Shown here in pieces: positions 12,254 through 23,249 of a stretch of DNA of 64,000 nt. The DNA comes from Jacaranda mimosifolia (lineage: Eukaryota; Streptophyta; Magnoliopsida; Lamiales; Bignoniaceae). Under the pieces are notes generated by a model. The model was given only the letters and a program-made list of their open reading frames with translations, had not been told where the DNA came from and ran no database searches. The DNA is taken from the NCBI GenBank assembly GCA_018894105.1, contig CM032121.1:30170230-30234229 (forward strand), given 5' to 3'. The position numbers and the translations under genes are program-made. Every line of letters starts with the position of its first letter. Position 1 is the stretch's first letter.

Positions 12254-13155
12254 TAGAGCTGTCAATTAAATGAATTTTAATTTGAATTCGATTTGATTAT
12301 TTAGGATTTTTAATCGATAAAAGATTAGAAGGGTATAATTTGAATAAAAAAATTCATAATATGAAATAAATAAAGTGAATATGAATATGGTTCGATCTGA
12401 TTAATAAATAATTTGAATTTGAATTTGAATATATTTAGTCTTATATGTATATAGTATTATATGTATGTATGTACAAGGTTATATAATAATGCTAATGTGG
12501 ATATTTGAGTGGAGGTAATGAATACCAATGCAATATATTAAATTAAGTATTTTTTATATAAATTATTAGATTTTGAGCTTATTTACATGATAATTACATA
12601 ACTTGTTTTTCTATTTTTATAATAAAAAATGATGTGGGAAGAATAATAAATAGAAGCCAAATGCAATAATATGATAAAAATGCAATGCAAATCTCAATTT
12701 GATCAAAATGAGCTTTTTTTTTTTTTTTTTTAATAAAATTTTGAGTCTATAGTTAGTTGATTGAATAACTAAGTATAACTATATATTTATAATGCTAAAT
12801 AAGTACTATTATCAGCAACGAAACATAAAATGTAATGATTTAGTGAATAAATGTGATTAAGTTAAATTCTATTGTTGCTTTTAAGTGATTAATATACTTG
12901 AAAATTTATTCATTAATTTATTGTGTATTTTTTTTAAGGATGATTGTTTTGAATTGGATTCTACTAAATTTTTAGAAAAATAATGAATATATGATGATTT
13001 TTGAAATATTCAAATTTGAACTTTTATTTGAATCCTGATATGATTATATCAAACTACAAATTTGATAAATTTTGAATCGGATTTGGATCTGATATATTAT
13101 TTTCGAATTCGGACTTGGATCTATCATGATCTGATCCGAATCCGAGATAGCCCTA
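12254..13155. mobile_element. hAT-type MITE (902 bp)
   Basis: The element is bounded by a perfect 8-bp direct repeat GATGAGGA (12246-12253 and 13156-13163). Its ends are inverted: TAGAGCT on the left, AGCCCTA on the right. Eight-bp duplications with TAGGGCT-type ends are typical of plant hAT elements. The interior is AT-rich with subterminal repeats of gaattcgaattt/atccgaatccga type and no transposase ORF, so it must be non-autonomous. Confidence 0.85.
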
Positions 13156-13163
13156 GATGAGGA

Positions 13164-14160
13164 CCCTATTTAATTTTGTTTTTGTTCTTTCTCCCGCTTT
13201 AATTGTTTTGGATTAATTTTTACAAGGGAAAAACAATATGATACCAAAAGATTTCGTTGAAGGCCATGTTTGATTTTCGCTACAATGGATCTCCAGTAAA
13301 TACAAGTTGAAAGTGATACTTTAAATTAAGAATGCTATATCCTCTCCTCCATCAACGCCTCTGATATGTTTCCGAAATAATTGCCCTTATTTAATTTGTC
13401 CGACCTCTCCGAGTAAATCATGAGCTCGGCCTCATAGCTATGCTTCAAACTGTAAGATCCTCGAACTGACTTAAAGAACCTACGTCTGTTGCAGATCATT
13501 AGCGATAAATGCAAGAAAATGCCGCCAACATTCTTATTGGTCGTTAATGAGCTAAACTCCTGCAACATGCCTTCAAAATGGTGCTCCATCATTATATTCT
13601 TCCCAAGTAACCGTTTTGACTAGTTAGCTCAGTTCTTTATATATAGCTCGTACTAAAATCGTGCACTGTGTAGATCAGTTTTAAGAGCTCGGACAAAAGC
13701 TTGTTTCTAGCTCTCACATCACATAGCCCTATAGAACATATCAAACGAGGCAGATTAGCTCCAGGTTCATCACCATAATCATGCTTATAATCACACTACT
13801 ACTTGATACTAAAACACTTAATGTAGCCTCAGAGTACATATCAGGAATCGTATGTAACTCTACTCGCCAAAAGTTTCAAGTGAATAGATCTTGTTTAATT
13901 ATCCAAATCAACAATGAAGTGAGATTTACGGTGAACTAGTTTAAATATTTTGTACTACTATACTGTCAACACTGTCAAGCTCTAGCTACTGTCAGGCTCT
14001 ACCTTTGCAAATGCTTTGGATGTGACAAGTGTCTCAAATTGATCGAGTATAATATATAACTAAACTTTGAACAACTTGTTCACTAGGAATACCTAATAGA
14101 TACAAGTGAACATTTTAATCACAACTTATAATGTATTTAATTCATTAGTTCATATGAGAT
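13164..14160. other. Unassigned spacer
   Basis: Mixed sequence between the hAT MITE and the gag-only retrotransposon. The 85-codon - strand frame at 13592-13335 has no domain I recognise. Several gagctcgg-like words suggest decayed transposon sequence, but no element ends were found. Confidence 0.4.
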
Positions 14161-14165
14161 GGGAT

Positions 14166-15044
14166 TGTAAGCGCAAATTTCTTTATTTGCAATAAATAAA
14201 ATTACAAGACAAAAAAAATTATACAAATAAAATAAAATTGAAGCTTATCAAAATCATATGTGGATTTAATCTCTAATCTAATCCTCTCTGATTCTTCTAT
14301 TCCAAATATGATCTTGAATTTAATAAGCTCTATGAAGAACGCTTGAACATCATTGATCTCCTTAAACTTGATTTGAAGAAAAATAACGTCAATCCGAGAG
14401 CTCCGCACCTTAATCTTGAGTCAAACGCCAAAATATATGAATTCTGCGAGGAACGCCTTGAATATCATGGATCTCCTTGAATTTAATTTGAATAAAATAA
14501 CGCCAATTCGAGGGCTCTGCACCTTAATCTCGAATCAAATGTATATGAGCTTTGCGAAGAATGCCTTGAATGTCGTGGATCTCTTGAATTTATTTGAGAG
14601 AATTGTTGGACTAGTTCAAAGCTCCTCTCACTCGCTGGAATTTGTGTTGTGTATTGAATGAGCATTGGTCACCCCCTTTATATAAATGTTTAGTGGGAGA
14701 CTTCCAAATTGACTTGAACTTTTTTGAGGGTTATCTCTTTGATAAGATAATACAAAATATTAAAAGATAATATCGTGTGTGAAGAGATAATATCAAATAT
14801 CAAGATATAATATCAAATATCTTTGATTTGATTGGTCCATAGGCATAGACACTTTATTTTTTATACTTATTAATATTTGATTTGAGTACAAAAATAAATA
14901 CTAGAATATTAATTAAAACTAACTATTTATCTTTTGGAATTAAATTTAATAAATTCCAAGACAAATAGAAAAATTTGAATTAAAAACCAGCATATTATTT
15001 TATATATATCACTCTTCAATTGGGCAAAAATTGATATGTCTACA
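14166..15044 (-). repeat. 3' LTR of gag-only element, copy 1
   Basis: Contains three diverged internal repeats of about 108-115 bp, each beginning near gatctcctt (14355, 14470, 14578). Outer end TGTAAGC, inner end TCTACA. It pairs with the LTR at 17500-18349, with scattered substitutions and small indels. Confidence 0.85.
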
Positions 15045-15239
15045 AACGCCCCCACTTAAAAACTTGGCAAAAGATGTGCCAATCATCCACGCAAGAAGCA
15101 GGGCTTGAAGTATTTGAGAAATTTTCTTTCTTTTCTCTCAATTTTTCACATGCATTTGCAATAAGAACATCCTCGAAGCATTCCTCGAGTTATGATGCCC
15201 AATAAAAGGATCAAGTCATAACATAATTCAAAGTAAATA

Positions 15240-16200
15240 TCCTTTTGAGGAGGGTAGGCCGTACACAGTTTATACTCATGTGGGCTACGAGTAACATACA
15301 GTTTAGGCTCGTGCGTCAAGGAGCATATTTAGCTTGAATAGACATTTTATACTCATGTCAATGAGTCCACTATTTGATTGACAATTTATACTCATGTCAA
15401 GAGTTTACTTTAGTTTGACTTAATAGACAGTTTACACTCTTATCAAGGAGTACATGGGGAGAATTTGAATATTTACATAGTTTATACTCGTACCTAGGAG
15501 CCTTATTGAAAGTTTAAGCTCATATCAAGGAGCATAGGGGGAAACTTTAAATATTTAGATAGTTTATGCTCGTATCTAGGAGCCTTATTGAAAGTTTAAG
15601 CTCATATCAAGGAGCACATTGGGTGATTTTGAATATTTAGATAGTTTATGCTCGTGCCTATGGGCCTTATTGAAAGTTTAAGCTCATATCAAGGAGCATA
15701 TGAGGAGACTTTGAATATTTAAATAGTTTATGCTCGTACCTAGGAGCCTTATTCAAAGTTTAAGCTCTTATCAAAGAGCACATGGGAATACTTTAACCTG
15801 AGAATTTTAGATAGTTTAGGCTCGTATCTGGGAGCATGCATTATTAATAGTTTAGACTCTTATCAAGGACCATTTGGAATTTGAAGACTTGAGCTTTGGA
15901 CTTGAAGACTGGAAGATATGAATATTTGATTTGGAGACTTAAAAATTTGAGTCTTGGACTTGAAGACTTAGAGACTTGAGCCTTTGAATTGAAGACTTGG
16001 AGACTTGATTTTTCGATTTGAAAACTTAGAGACTTGAGTCTTAAACTTGAAGACTTTAGTCATGGACTTGGAGACTTCAGTCATGGATTTGGAGATTTGA
16101 AGACTTGATCCATGGATTTAAAGACTTGGAAACTTGAAAATTTGGATTCAGATACTTGTGGACTTGAGAATTTTAGATACTTTATACTCTTATTTGGGAG
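15240..16200 (-). repeat. Two tandem arrays replacing pol
   Basis: From 15240 to about 15850 a degenerate unit of roughly 120 bp repeats, marked by agtttatgctcgtacctagg and aagctcatatcaaggagcat. From about 15880 to 16200 a short-period array of gagacttgaagacttg-like words follows. Neither codes for anything recognisable. The same two arrays, in reverse orientation, occur in copy 2 at 40400-41103 and 43306-43600, so they belong to the element. Confidence 0.8.
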
Positions 16201-17442
16201 TATTATTAACAATTTAGGCTCATATTGAGGAGAACTTGTAATTTGAAGATGAAAATTAATTGCCACCAACATCTTCATCATCTTCAGCATCACTAATTCT
16301 TCTTGTTCATCAAAATTCATGCTCATTTCAATATTATGTGCATGAGTTGCCAAATCTGCAAAAGTTTTTGGTTTAATTCCTTGAAGTATGTAGCAAAGAC
16401 TCCAATGCATTCCTTGGATGCACATCTCAATGGCTTAAGCCTCCGATAATTGAACTTTGCAATTAACACTCAAATTTCTCTAGCAATTCATGTAGTTAAT
16501 GACGGGGTCTTCTTTTCACTGGCGAGAGTTGGTAAGTTCTATCATGCTAATTTTCCTTCGAGCGTTGTAGAAACAATTGAGGAACTCTTGTTCTAGTTGC
16601 CTCCAACTATCAACAGAGCCTCCCTACAGGTCAACATACCAATCAAAAGCATGACCTTTTAATGATCGAACAAATTGCTTGTCTAAATGATCTCCATATG
16701 TCCCAACATTATTACAAGTTTCAATGAAATAAGCCACGTGCTGCTTTGGGTTGCCTTTGCCATCAAATTGCTGAAACTTTGGGGGTTGGTAACTGATCGG
16801 CATCTTCAAATTATCAATCCTTTAAGTATATGGCTTGGAGTAAGTTATAGATGACTTAAAACTTCCATCAAGCTTATTTTTGATAGTCTCTATGATAAAC
16901 TCCTTCAGTGAGTTGGTGGGAGTTAATTCAGTGAAAACTTCTAGTTCTTTTGTTGCAATTTCATCATTTTTGGTTGATTGTCTCCTGGTGGATGTTTTGC
17001 CTTTCTCCTGATCCTTAATTTGTTTCTCCACCATGCAATTGGCATCAAGATTGTCCACTTTCTTCATCAATTTGGATATTTGAAAATCTCGCTCTTGGAC
17101 ATGCTTCATAAGTCCTTCAATGGCCTTCGTCAAATTTGTAATTTGTTCCTCTAAAATTGTAGCACTTGTCGCCATCACTGTCGCCGTGTTTGAGGAATTT
17201 GATGTTGAGTGGGGAATGGATGATGCAGATTCTTCTTTTGAGTCTCTACCATCTTCATTTATATTAACAAAGTGCGGCAACATCTTTTCCACAGCAAGGG
17301 AAAGAGCCACTTCTGAAGATGATTGCAGCTTCTTGGACATACTTCTTGTGACGACGCTAACACTTTTTGCTCCAGTACTTGAAGAATTTGATGTAGTAAT
17401 TTTTAATGTTGCATTCTTGTTGGTAGCCTTTTGATACTTCAA
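16081..17442 (-). pseudogene. Gag of the gag-only element (broken)
   Basis: One reading frame runs from the ATG at 17442. The N-terminal part has a Ser/Thr-rich stretch and a probable coiled coil around EEQITNLTKAIEGLMKHVQE. The retrotransposon Gag core follows: YQPPKFQQFDGKGNPKQHVA, then FVRSLKGHAFDWYVDL, and near the end MCIQGMHWSLCYILQGIKP. This is the Gag of Tat-type and TR-GAG plant elements. The frame is kept, but stop codons follow SKPYT (about 16824), WYVDL (about 16622) and at least two later sites, so it is not translatable as one protein. No zinc knuckle or protease follows. Confidence 0.85.
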
Positions 17443-17499
17443 TCTTGATTAAAGGAAGAGATGAGAGGTAGAGATTGTCCCACTGGGCGTGCCAAAATT

Positions 17500-18349
17500 T
17501 ATAAGCACAAATTTCTTTGTCTGCAATAAATAAAATTACAAGACAAAAAAATCATACAAATAAAATAAAAGTGAAATTTATCAATCAACCGTGGATTCAA
17601 TCTCTATTCTAATTCTCCGATTCTTCCATTTCAAATATGATCTTTAATTTAATAAGCTTTGCGAAGAAAACTTTGAACGTCGTGGATCTCCTTAAATTTG
17701 ATTTGAAGAAAAATAACACCAATCTGAGGGCTCTGCATCTTAATCTTGAATCAAATGCCAAAATATATGAACTCTGAGAGGAACGCCTTGAACGTCGTGG
17801 GTCTCCTTGAATTTAATTTGAATAAAATAATGCCAATTCGAGGGTTCTGCACCTTAATCTCGAATCAAACATCAAAATATATGAAATCCATGAAGACCGT
17901 CTTGAATGTTTTGGATATCCTTGAATTTAGTTGAGAGAATTGCTGGACTCCTTCAAAGCTCCTCTCACTCACTAGAATTTGTGTTGTGTGTTGAATGAGC
18001 CTTGGTAACCCCTTTTATATAGATGCTTAGTGGGAGACTTCCAGATTGATTTGAACATTTTTTAAGGTTATCTATTTGATAAGATAATACCAAATATCAA
18101 GTGTGAAGAGATAATATCAAATATAAAACTATATTGATTGGTCGATAAGCATAGACATTTTATCTTTGATACTTATCAATATTTGATTTGAGCATAAAAT
18201 AAATACTAGAGTATTAATTAAAATTAACTCTTTATCTTTTGAAATTAAATTTAATAAATTCCAAGATAAATATAAAATTTTGAATTAAAAACTAGCGTAT
18301 TATTTTATATGTGTCACTCTTCAATTGGACAAAAATTGATATGTTGACA
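17500..18349 (-). repeat. 5' LTR of gag-only element, copy 1
   Basis: 850 bp, from TATAAGC (G to A change in the terminal dinucleotide) to GTTGACA. It pairs with 14166-15044. On the - strand it precedes the Gag leader. Confidence 0.85.
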
Positions 18350-18354
18350 AGGAT

Positions 18355-19013
18355 ATCAATATTTACAAACTCTACAAATTCAATTCAACTTATGTGTTGG
18401 ATGAAATATATTGAATCTCAAAATTCACGCTCCACAATCTAGAACCATCATTCATTGTTTGAAATTGCTCAACAAATTAATAATTAAGACAATCAAAAGG
18501 ATCAAACCACCGCAATCTATATAGGGAGAGATACGCGAATATAGGATAGGACTTTCCTTTTGGATTTGTCTTCTGTTCTGATATCCCTATAACAAATTTC
18601 AAGGACATAATAGTCATTTCATCAAACTTCAGGACAACCGACCATTTTGCTAATTCTTATTAATGCATTCGTTCTTCGTTCTCCATTTTTCTACTAAGTT
18701 TACTATTCATTTTCTATTTAAGCCCTAACCTTTGCCCTTGCTCTACCCGTAATTTCTAGCTTTCTTTCCAACTCTATTTATAGTATTTTCTTGTCCTAAA
18801 TCTTATTTAATAGTTGAGGGTTTTTATTAGAATACTCCTAACATCTCTTATGAATTATTTTATAGTTTATTTCATATTATGAGCGATAGCTCATTACGTA
18901 CTTCAATGAATATTATGATCATATCACTCAAATACCTTAGTTGATTTTAATTAGTTTGAACAATTGTCTGAATAATTGTTAGCACTATTAACTGGCATGG
19001 ATTGGATGATTCA
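18355..19013. other. Unassigned spacer
   Basis: Between the gag-only element and the CACTA-like element. AT-rich with a few pyrimidine-rich runs near 18660-18790. No domain, RNA gene or element end recognised. Confidence 0.4.
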
Positions 19014-19440
19014 CACTACAACAAATTGCATTTCATGTGACAAGATTTTGTAACAAAGGTAAATTTTGTTACAAATGTTATATTTATCGTAACAAAGTTG
19101 AATTTTTGTTACTAAAATATTTATCTTGAGTAACACAATAAAAATCTTGTTACTTTTAACTAATATTTGTTACGTTAGATTTTCTATATTTCATAGCTAA
19201 ATAAAATATTCGTTACGGAAATTGTCATTTTGTCACATATAATATTTTTCGCCATCTAGAGAAGTTTATTTGTAACAAAATTGGGTACTTATTTTAACAT
19301 GAAAATGTTCATTACAAATTATATTGTAACAAAATGTTTGGTTACTATAGTTAAATTAGTTTTTCCCCCAGAAATTTGCTCCCTCCAAAATTGAATTGTA
19401 CACAATGGTAACAATTGTTTATGTTACTAAATGTAAATGA

Positions 19441-21185
19441 CAATTAAATTAATTTTGCACCCACAATTTATGAGTTGGGCTTTAGCTCAAGAAATGGGCT
19501 TCACAATAATTCAAAGAAATTGTTAATTGGGCTTGACTAAATTGTTTTATAATTGCACTTGACCAAAGTTTTAGTTGATTAATTGATAAGTTATGCTTTA
19601 TTATAAGAATTGGGCTTAAACAAGTTTAAAGTGAAAGAATTGCTCAGTTAGGCGAATTTCATTATAGAATTCAACATTACAATTTTTTTGTGAATTACTT
19701 GTTGAATTGGAATTTTTTTAGAAATTGGGTTTTAACCAATTTATAGTGGATTGTTTTTGAACTAGGTTGTCATTTAAAAAATGAGTTTGACTAAATTTAT
19801 AGTGAATTAATTGGTGCTTTGGGCTCTATTTTAAAAGTTGGTCTTCAACAAATTTGAAATCAATCAAATGACTAAATGATTTGTTGGGCTAAGGAATTGA
19901 GCTTAGCAAAAATTTTAGTGAATAAATTATTGATTTATTTTTTTTAAAGAATTTGATGATAAACAAATTACAAGTGATAACTTGTGAATGAGGCTTTCAT
20001 CTTGAGAAATCAACTTGACCAAATTTTGACTGAATAAATTAATTGGGCATTAGCAATTTTTCTTTTATTGATTGTAGTTTACCAGCTTTATAGTAAATTG
20101 GTTTATTCGTTTAAGAATTGGGCTTAACATTAAATTAAAGAATTAATTAATTGAGTTTTACCAACTTGTTTTCCATTAATTTGGGTCCATCAATTTTTTA
20201 GGGATTTGGTATTATTTGTTTAAAAATTGGGGTTGACATTAACTTAAAGAATTGGTTAATTGATTTTCTCTAATTTATTTTTAAAAATTGAGCTTCACCA
20301 AAATTTATAGTGAATTGGTTAACTGGGATTTGTCTAAGAATTAGATTTCACCATTGTTTTATTATAATAATTTAAAAATTAGTTACTGTGCTCTTTCAAT
20401 TTTTTAATTAATAATTGTGTTTGACCAAATTTTTAAATAAATTGGTGAATTATACTTCAATTAAGAATTTGGCTTTATTAATGTTTTAATTATAAATTAG
20501 TGAATTGGACTTTATTTAATAGTTGGCCTATTTCTTAATTTAAAGAATTGGTTAATCTGGCTTCACCAATTCTTCTTCTTCTTCTTCTTCTTCTTCTTCT
20601 TTATTATTATAATTGGACTTGACAACTTTTAAGTGAATTGGGCTTCGCATCAACAATTTACACTTCACCAACTTCTTCTTCTTCTTCTTCTTCTTCTTAA
20701 ATCGGGCTTGATTTTTTTCGGTGAGTTAGTAAATTGGGCATTCTTAATGACTTTGTTTTAACATAATTTATAAATTTGGTTGGGCTTCACCAACTACTTT
20801 TTTATTAAGATTAATTTTTTAGCACATTAGTAGATTGGACTTTCTTCGTGAATTAGTCTTCTCATTAATTTTTACAAATTTGGTTAATTGGACTTCACCA
20901 ACTTCTTTTTTATTAAATTGGCTTAACCAATTTTGTAGTTAATTAGTAAATTGGACTTTCTTGATGGGTTTGGACTAATCTCTTTTTAAGAATTCGGCTT
21001 TAGCAATTGTAACAATTTCTTTGCTTACCAATTTTAGGTAATATTGAATTTATATTCCTGCCAAAATTTCCTTGATTCAAAAGTTGGTTGAATACAAATT
21101 GTAACCAATTGTTTTTTGTTACTGAATTTGGATGACAATGCAATTTTATTTCCCTCCAACTTTGTATTACCTCCAAAATTTGGCC
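19441..21185. repeat. Degenerate aattgggctt repeat field
   Basis: About 1.7 kb in which a diverged unit of roughly 50-60 bp recurs: an aattgggctt core, then accaaattttagtgaatt-like sequence. The period is loose and many units carry indels. Two (TTC)n runs at 20570-20601 and 20672-20698 are embedded. No coding frame. It looks like an old tandem array inside the CACTA element. Confidence 0.6.
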
Positions 21186-22151
21186 CATAAAAAAAAGTTA
21201 AAAATTGCTTTTTTATTAGTTCAACATAATAATTTAATTTAATTTATTCCAAAAATTTGATTCCCTTTAAAAATGAATTCTCTTCATTTTTTGATTCCTC
21301 TAAATTTTAGTTCCTCCCTCCATTTTTTTTTTTTTTGGTATAAATAATTTATAGCAAACTTAATTTCTTTTATCTAAGATTATATGATGAATTAACATAT
21401 AATTTTTTAAATTATTATATGACTTTCTATTGTAGTTAAAGTAGTTTTAAATTTTGGTCTTGTAAATTTTGGTGCTTAAGAATTTAATTTTTTTATTATA
21501 ATTTATTAAAATATTCTTTTAAAATAATTGAAAAAACTCCTTAAAATAAATAGTCAAAGGCAACATATAAGAAAATTTTAATTCTATTCTTTGTTATTAT
21601 TTATTAGGATATTGTTTTTGAACAAAAAGATTTTAGAAAAATTGTTTATAAATTCTAAAAATTTTAGTCTTTATGTATAATTAATTTGATTTTAAAAATT
21701 AAAATATTATGTACTAATTATATATTGATGTGGACAATTTTGACTACAAGGACAATTTGATAAATTAACTAAAAAAGGCACAATTAACTATTTTATGTTT
21801 TGTAACATATTGTTTTAACTTTTATTTTGAACATGTATTTATTGAAAATTTTCTACTCTTAATTAACTCAAATTGTTGTGAAATTGATCAACTTGTATAA
21901 CTTTAGTATAATTAGAAAATTTGAAATGATTTTGAAATACTCATGACATTGTAATATAAACTTAGTAATATAGTTATAAGTTTAATAAAGTTATTTTTTA
22001 TCCCCATATGTTTAATTAAATTATGAAATACTTGTCGTTTCATCTCCGTTTCATCACCATTTAAGTATTGTAATATAATAAATTGAAATGCATTTACATC
22101 GAATTCTTATACTCAAATTTATCTCCAGATAATGTAATTGATCATAATCTA

Positions 22152-22705
22152 GTGGTGTAAGGTGAGTCGAGGTGGCTCAATTATACATTCTTCAGAGCTT
22201 TATAATGAGCCAAACTTGAGCCTTGATCCAGTTGTTCAAAAGCTTGAGAGTCGGCTCATAAGCTTTTTTCTATTTTTAAATATTTTTATATATTAATTAA
22301 ATAATTATTATATATTAATAGTTTCTTTACATTTTTTAATATTTCATATTTTATTAAATAATTATTATATATTAATAATTTAATATTTTAATTGATGTTA
22401 AAATTATTCGAAGAGCTATGCTCTAGCCTTGAATAATGTTGATCTTGTGAATTTAAGCTCGAGCCATTATGAGAATCGGCTCATCAAACTCGAGCCGTTA
22501 AGAGAAGCTACTCCTTGAGTTTTTTATTTATTTATACACACGCATATCAGGAGTCCGTTAGGGCTCGAACTTCTGACCTTCCACATTATGTGGGAGATTA
22601 ATGCCGCTGGGCCATAGGCCACTCGACGAAGCTACTCCTTGAGTTTGAGTCTATAATTTTTATTGTGCTTGATTTGTTTATACCCTTATTATTCAGTTTG
22701 TCAAC
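22152..22705. mobile_element. hAT-like GAGCC-rich fragment
   Basis: Starts TAGTGGTGTAAGGTGAGTC and ends near TATACCCTTA, resembling the TAGGGGTGTAAACGAGCC ends of a common plant hAT MITE group. Interior rich in gagccaaacttgagcc-like words. No convincing 8-bp duplication was found. It contains the SINE at 22523-22627. Confidence 0.45.
22523..22627 (-). mobile_element. tRNA-derived SINE, copy 1
   Basis: About 105 bp flanked by a perfect 19-bp direct repeat GAAGCTACTCCTTGAGTTT (22504-22522 and 22628-22646). On the - strand it has an A box TGGCCCAGCGG and a B box AGTTCGAGCCC, the internal Pol III promoter of tRNA-derived SINEs, then a tail ending gtgtataaataaataaa. The perfect duplication suggests a fairly recent insertion. 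Confidence 0.88.
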
Positions 22706-23249
22706 AAAATAGTCAAGTTGGCTCGTGAATCGCAACAATGGACATTGAATTTTAGGTTGAGGCATTATAGTTCATAAGCAATTTTGGCACATTTGGTACA
22801 TGTGTTAAAATCTTTATAATATAAAAAAATAGATAAGAATATTTTAATTTTAAGCATATTTTAAATATAATTTTAGGCCTAAAATTTGGCTCATTTTAAA
22901 TATAATTTTAATATATTTATTTAAATTTTTACATAAATAAAAATAAAAATAATGATAAAATGGTAGTTGTATGCATAAAATAGGTAAGATATAAATGGAA
23001 GTTATTATATATTCTAGTTATGAAAATTCTTTTAAGAAAGAAGAAAAAATGAGATATTTTAGACATATCACTCAAAAATACACCAAAAGATATTTTATCT
23101 TTCCTTAAATCCAAAACTTAAACTGAAATTTTCTTTTTTAATTTTTTCTTCTAAAATTTTTCGTATACCTTATGCTTTAAAAAAAGAATCTAGATAATAA
23201 AACGAAATCAAATTTGCGGTAAATCTTCCTCCAAAAACAAGGAAAAATT

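Larger units (their letters stand above)
14166..18349 (-). mobile_element. Gag-only LTR retrotransposon (TR-GAG type), copy 1
   Basis: A complete but pol-less element read on the - strand. LTRs lie at 17500-18349 (5') and 14166-15044 (3'), both matching from TRTAAGCRCAAATTTC at the left to ACA at the right. The flanks GGGAT (14161-14165) and AGGAT (18350-18354) look like a 5-bp target duplication with one change. Just inside the 5' LTR, TTGGCACGCCCAGTGGGAC (about 17477-17495, - strand) sits where the primer-binding site should be. Gag follows (17442 leftward), then two tandem-repeat fields (16200-15880 and 15850-15240) instead of protease, RT and integrase. Such elements need enzymes from an autonomous relative, probably a Tat-like gypsy judging by Gag. 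Confidence 0.85.

Noticed and set aside
15240..16200. Possible satellite or centromeric repeat
   Set aside because: The same arrays recur inside copy 2 between Gag and LTR, so they are part of the retrotransposon.
17120..17434. 104-codon + strand frame
   Set aside because: Antisense of the Gag frame at 17442-16825; no domain.
22523..22627. Functional tRNA gene
   Set aside because: A and B boxes are present, but there is no cloverleaf; the AT tail and 19-bp target duplication identify a SINE.
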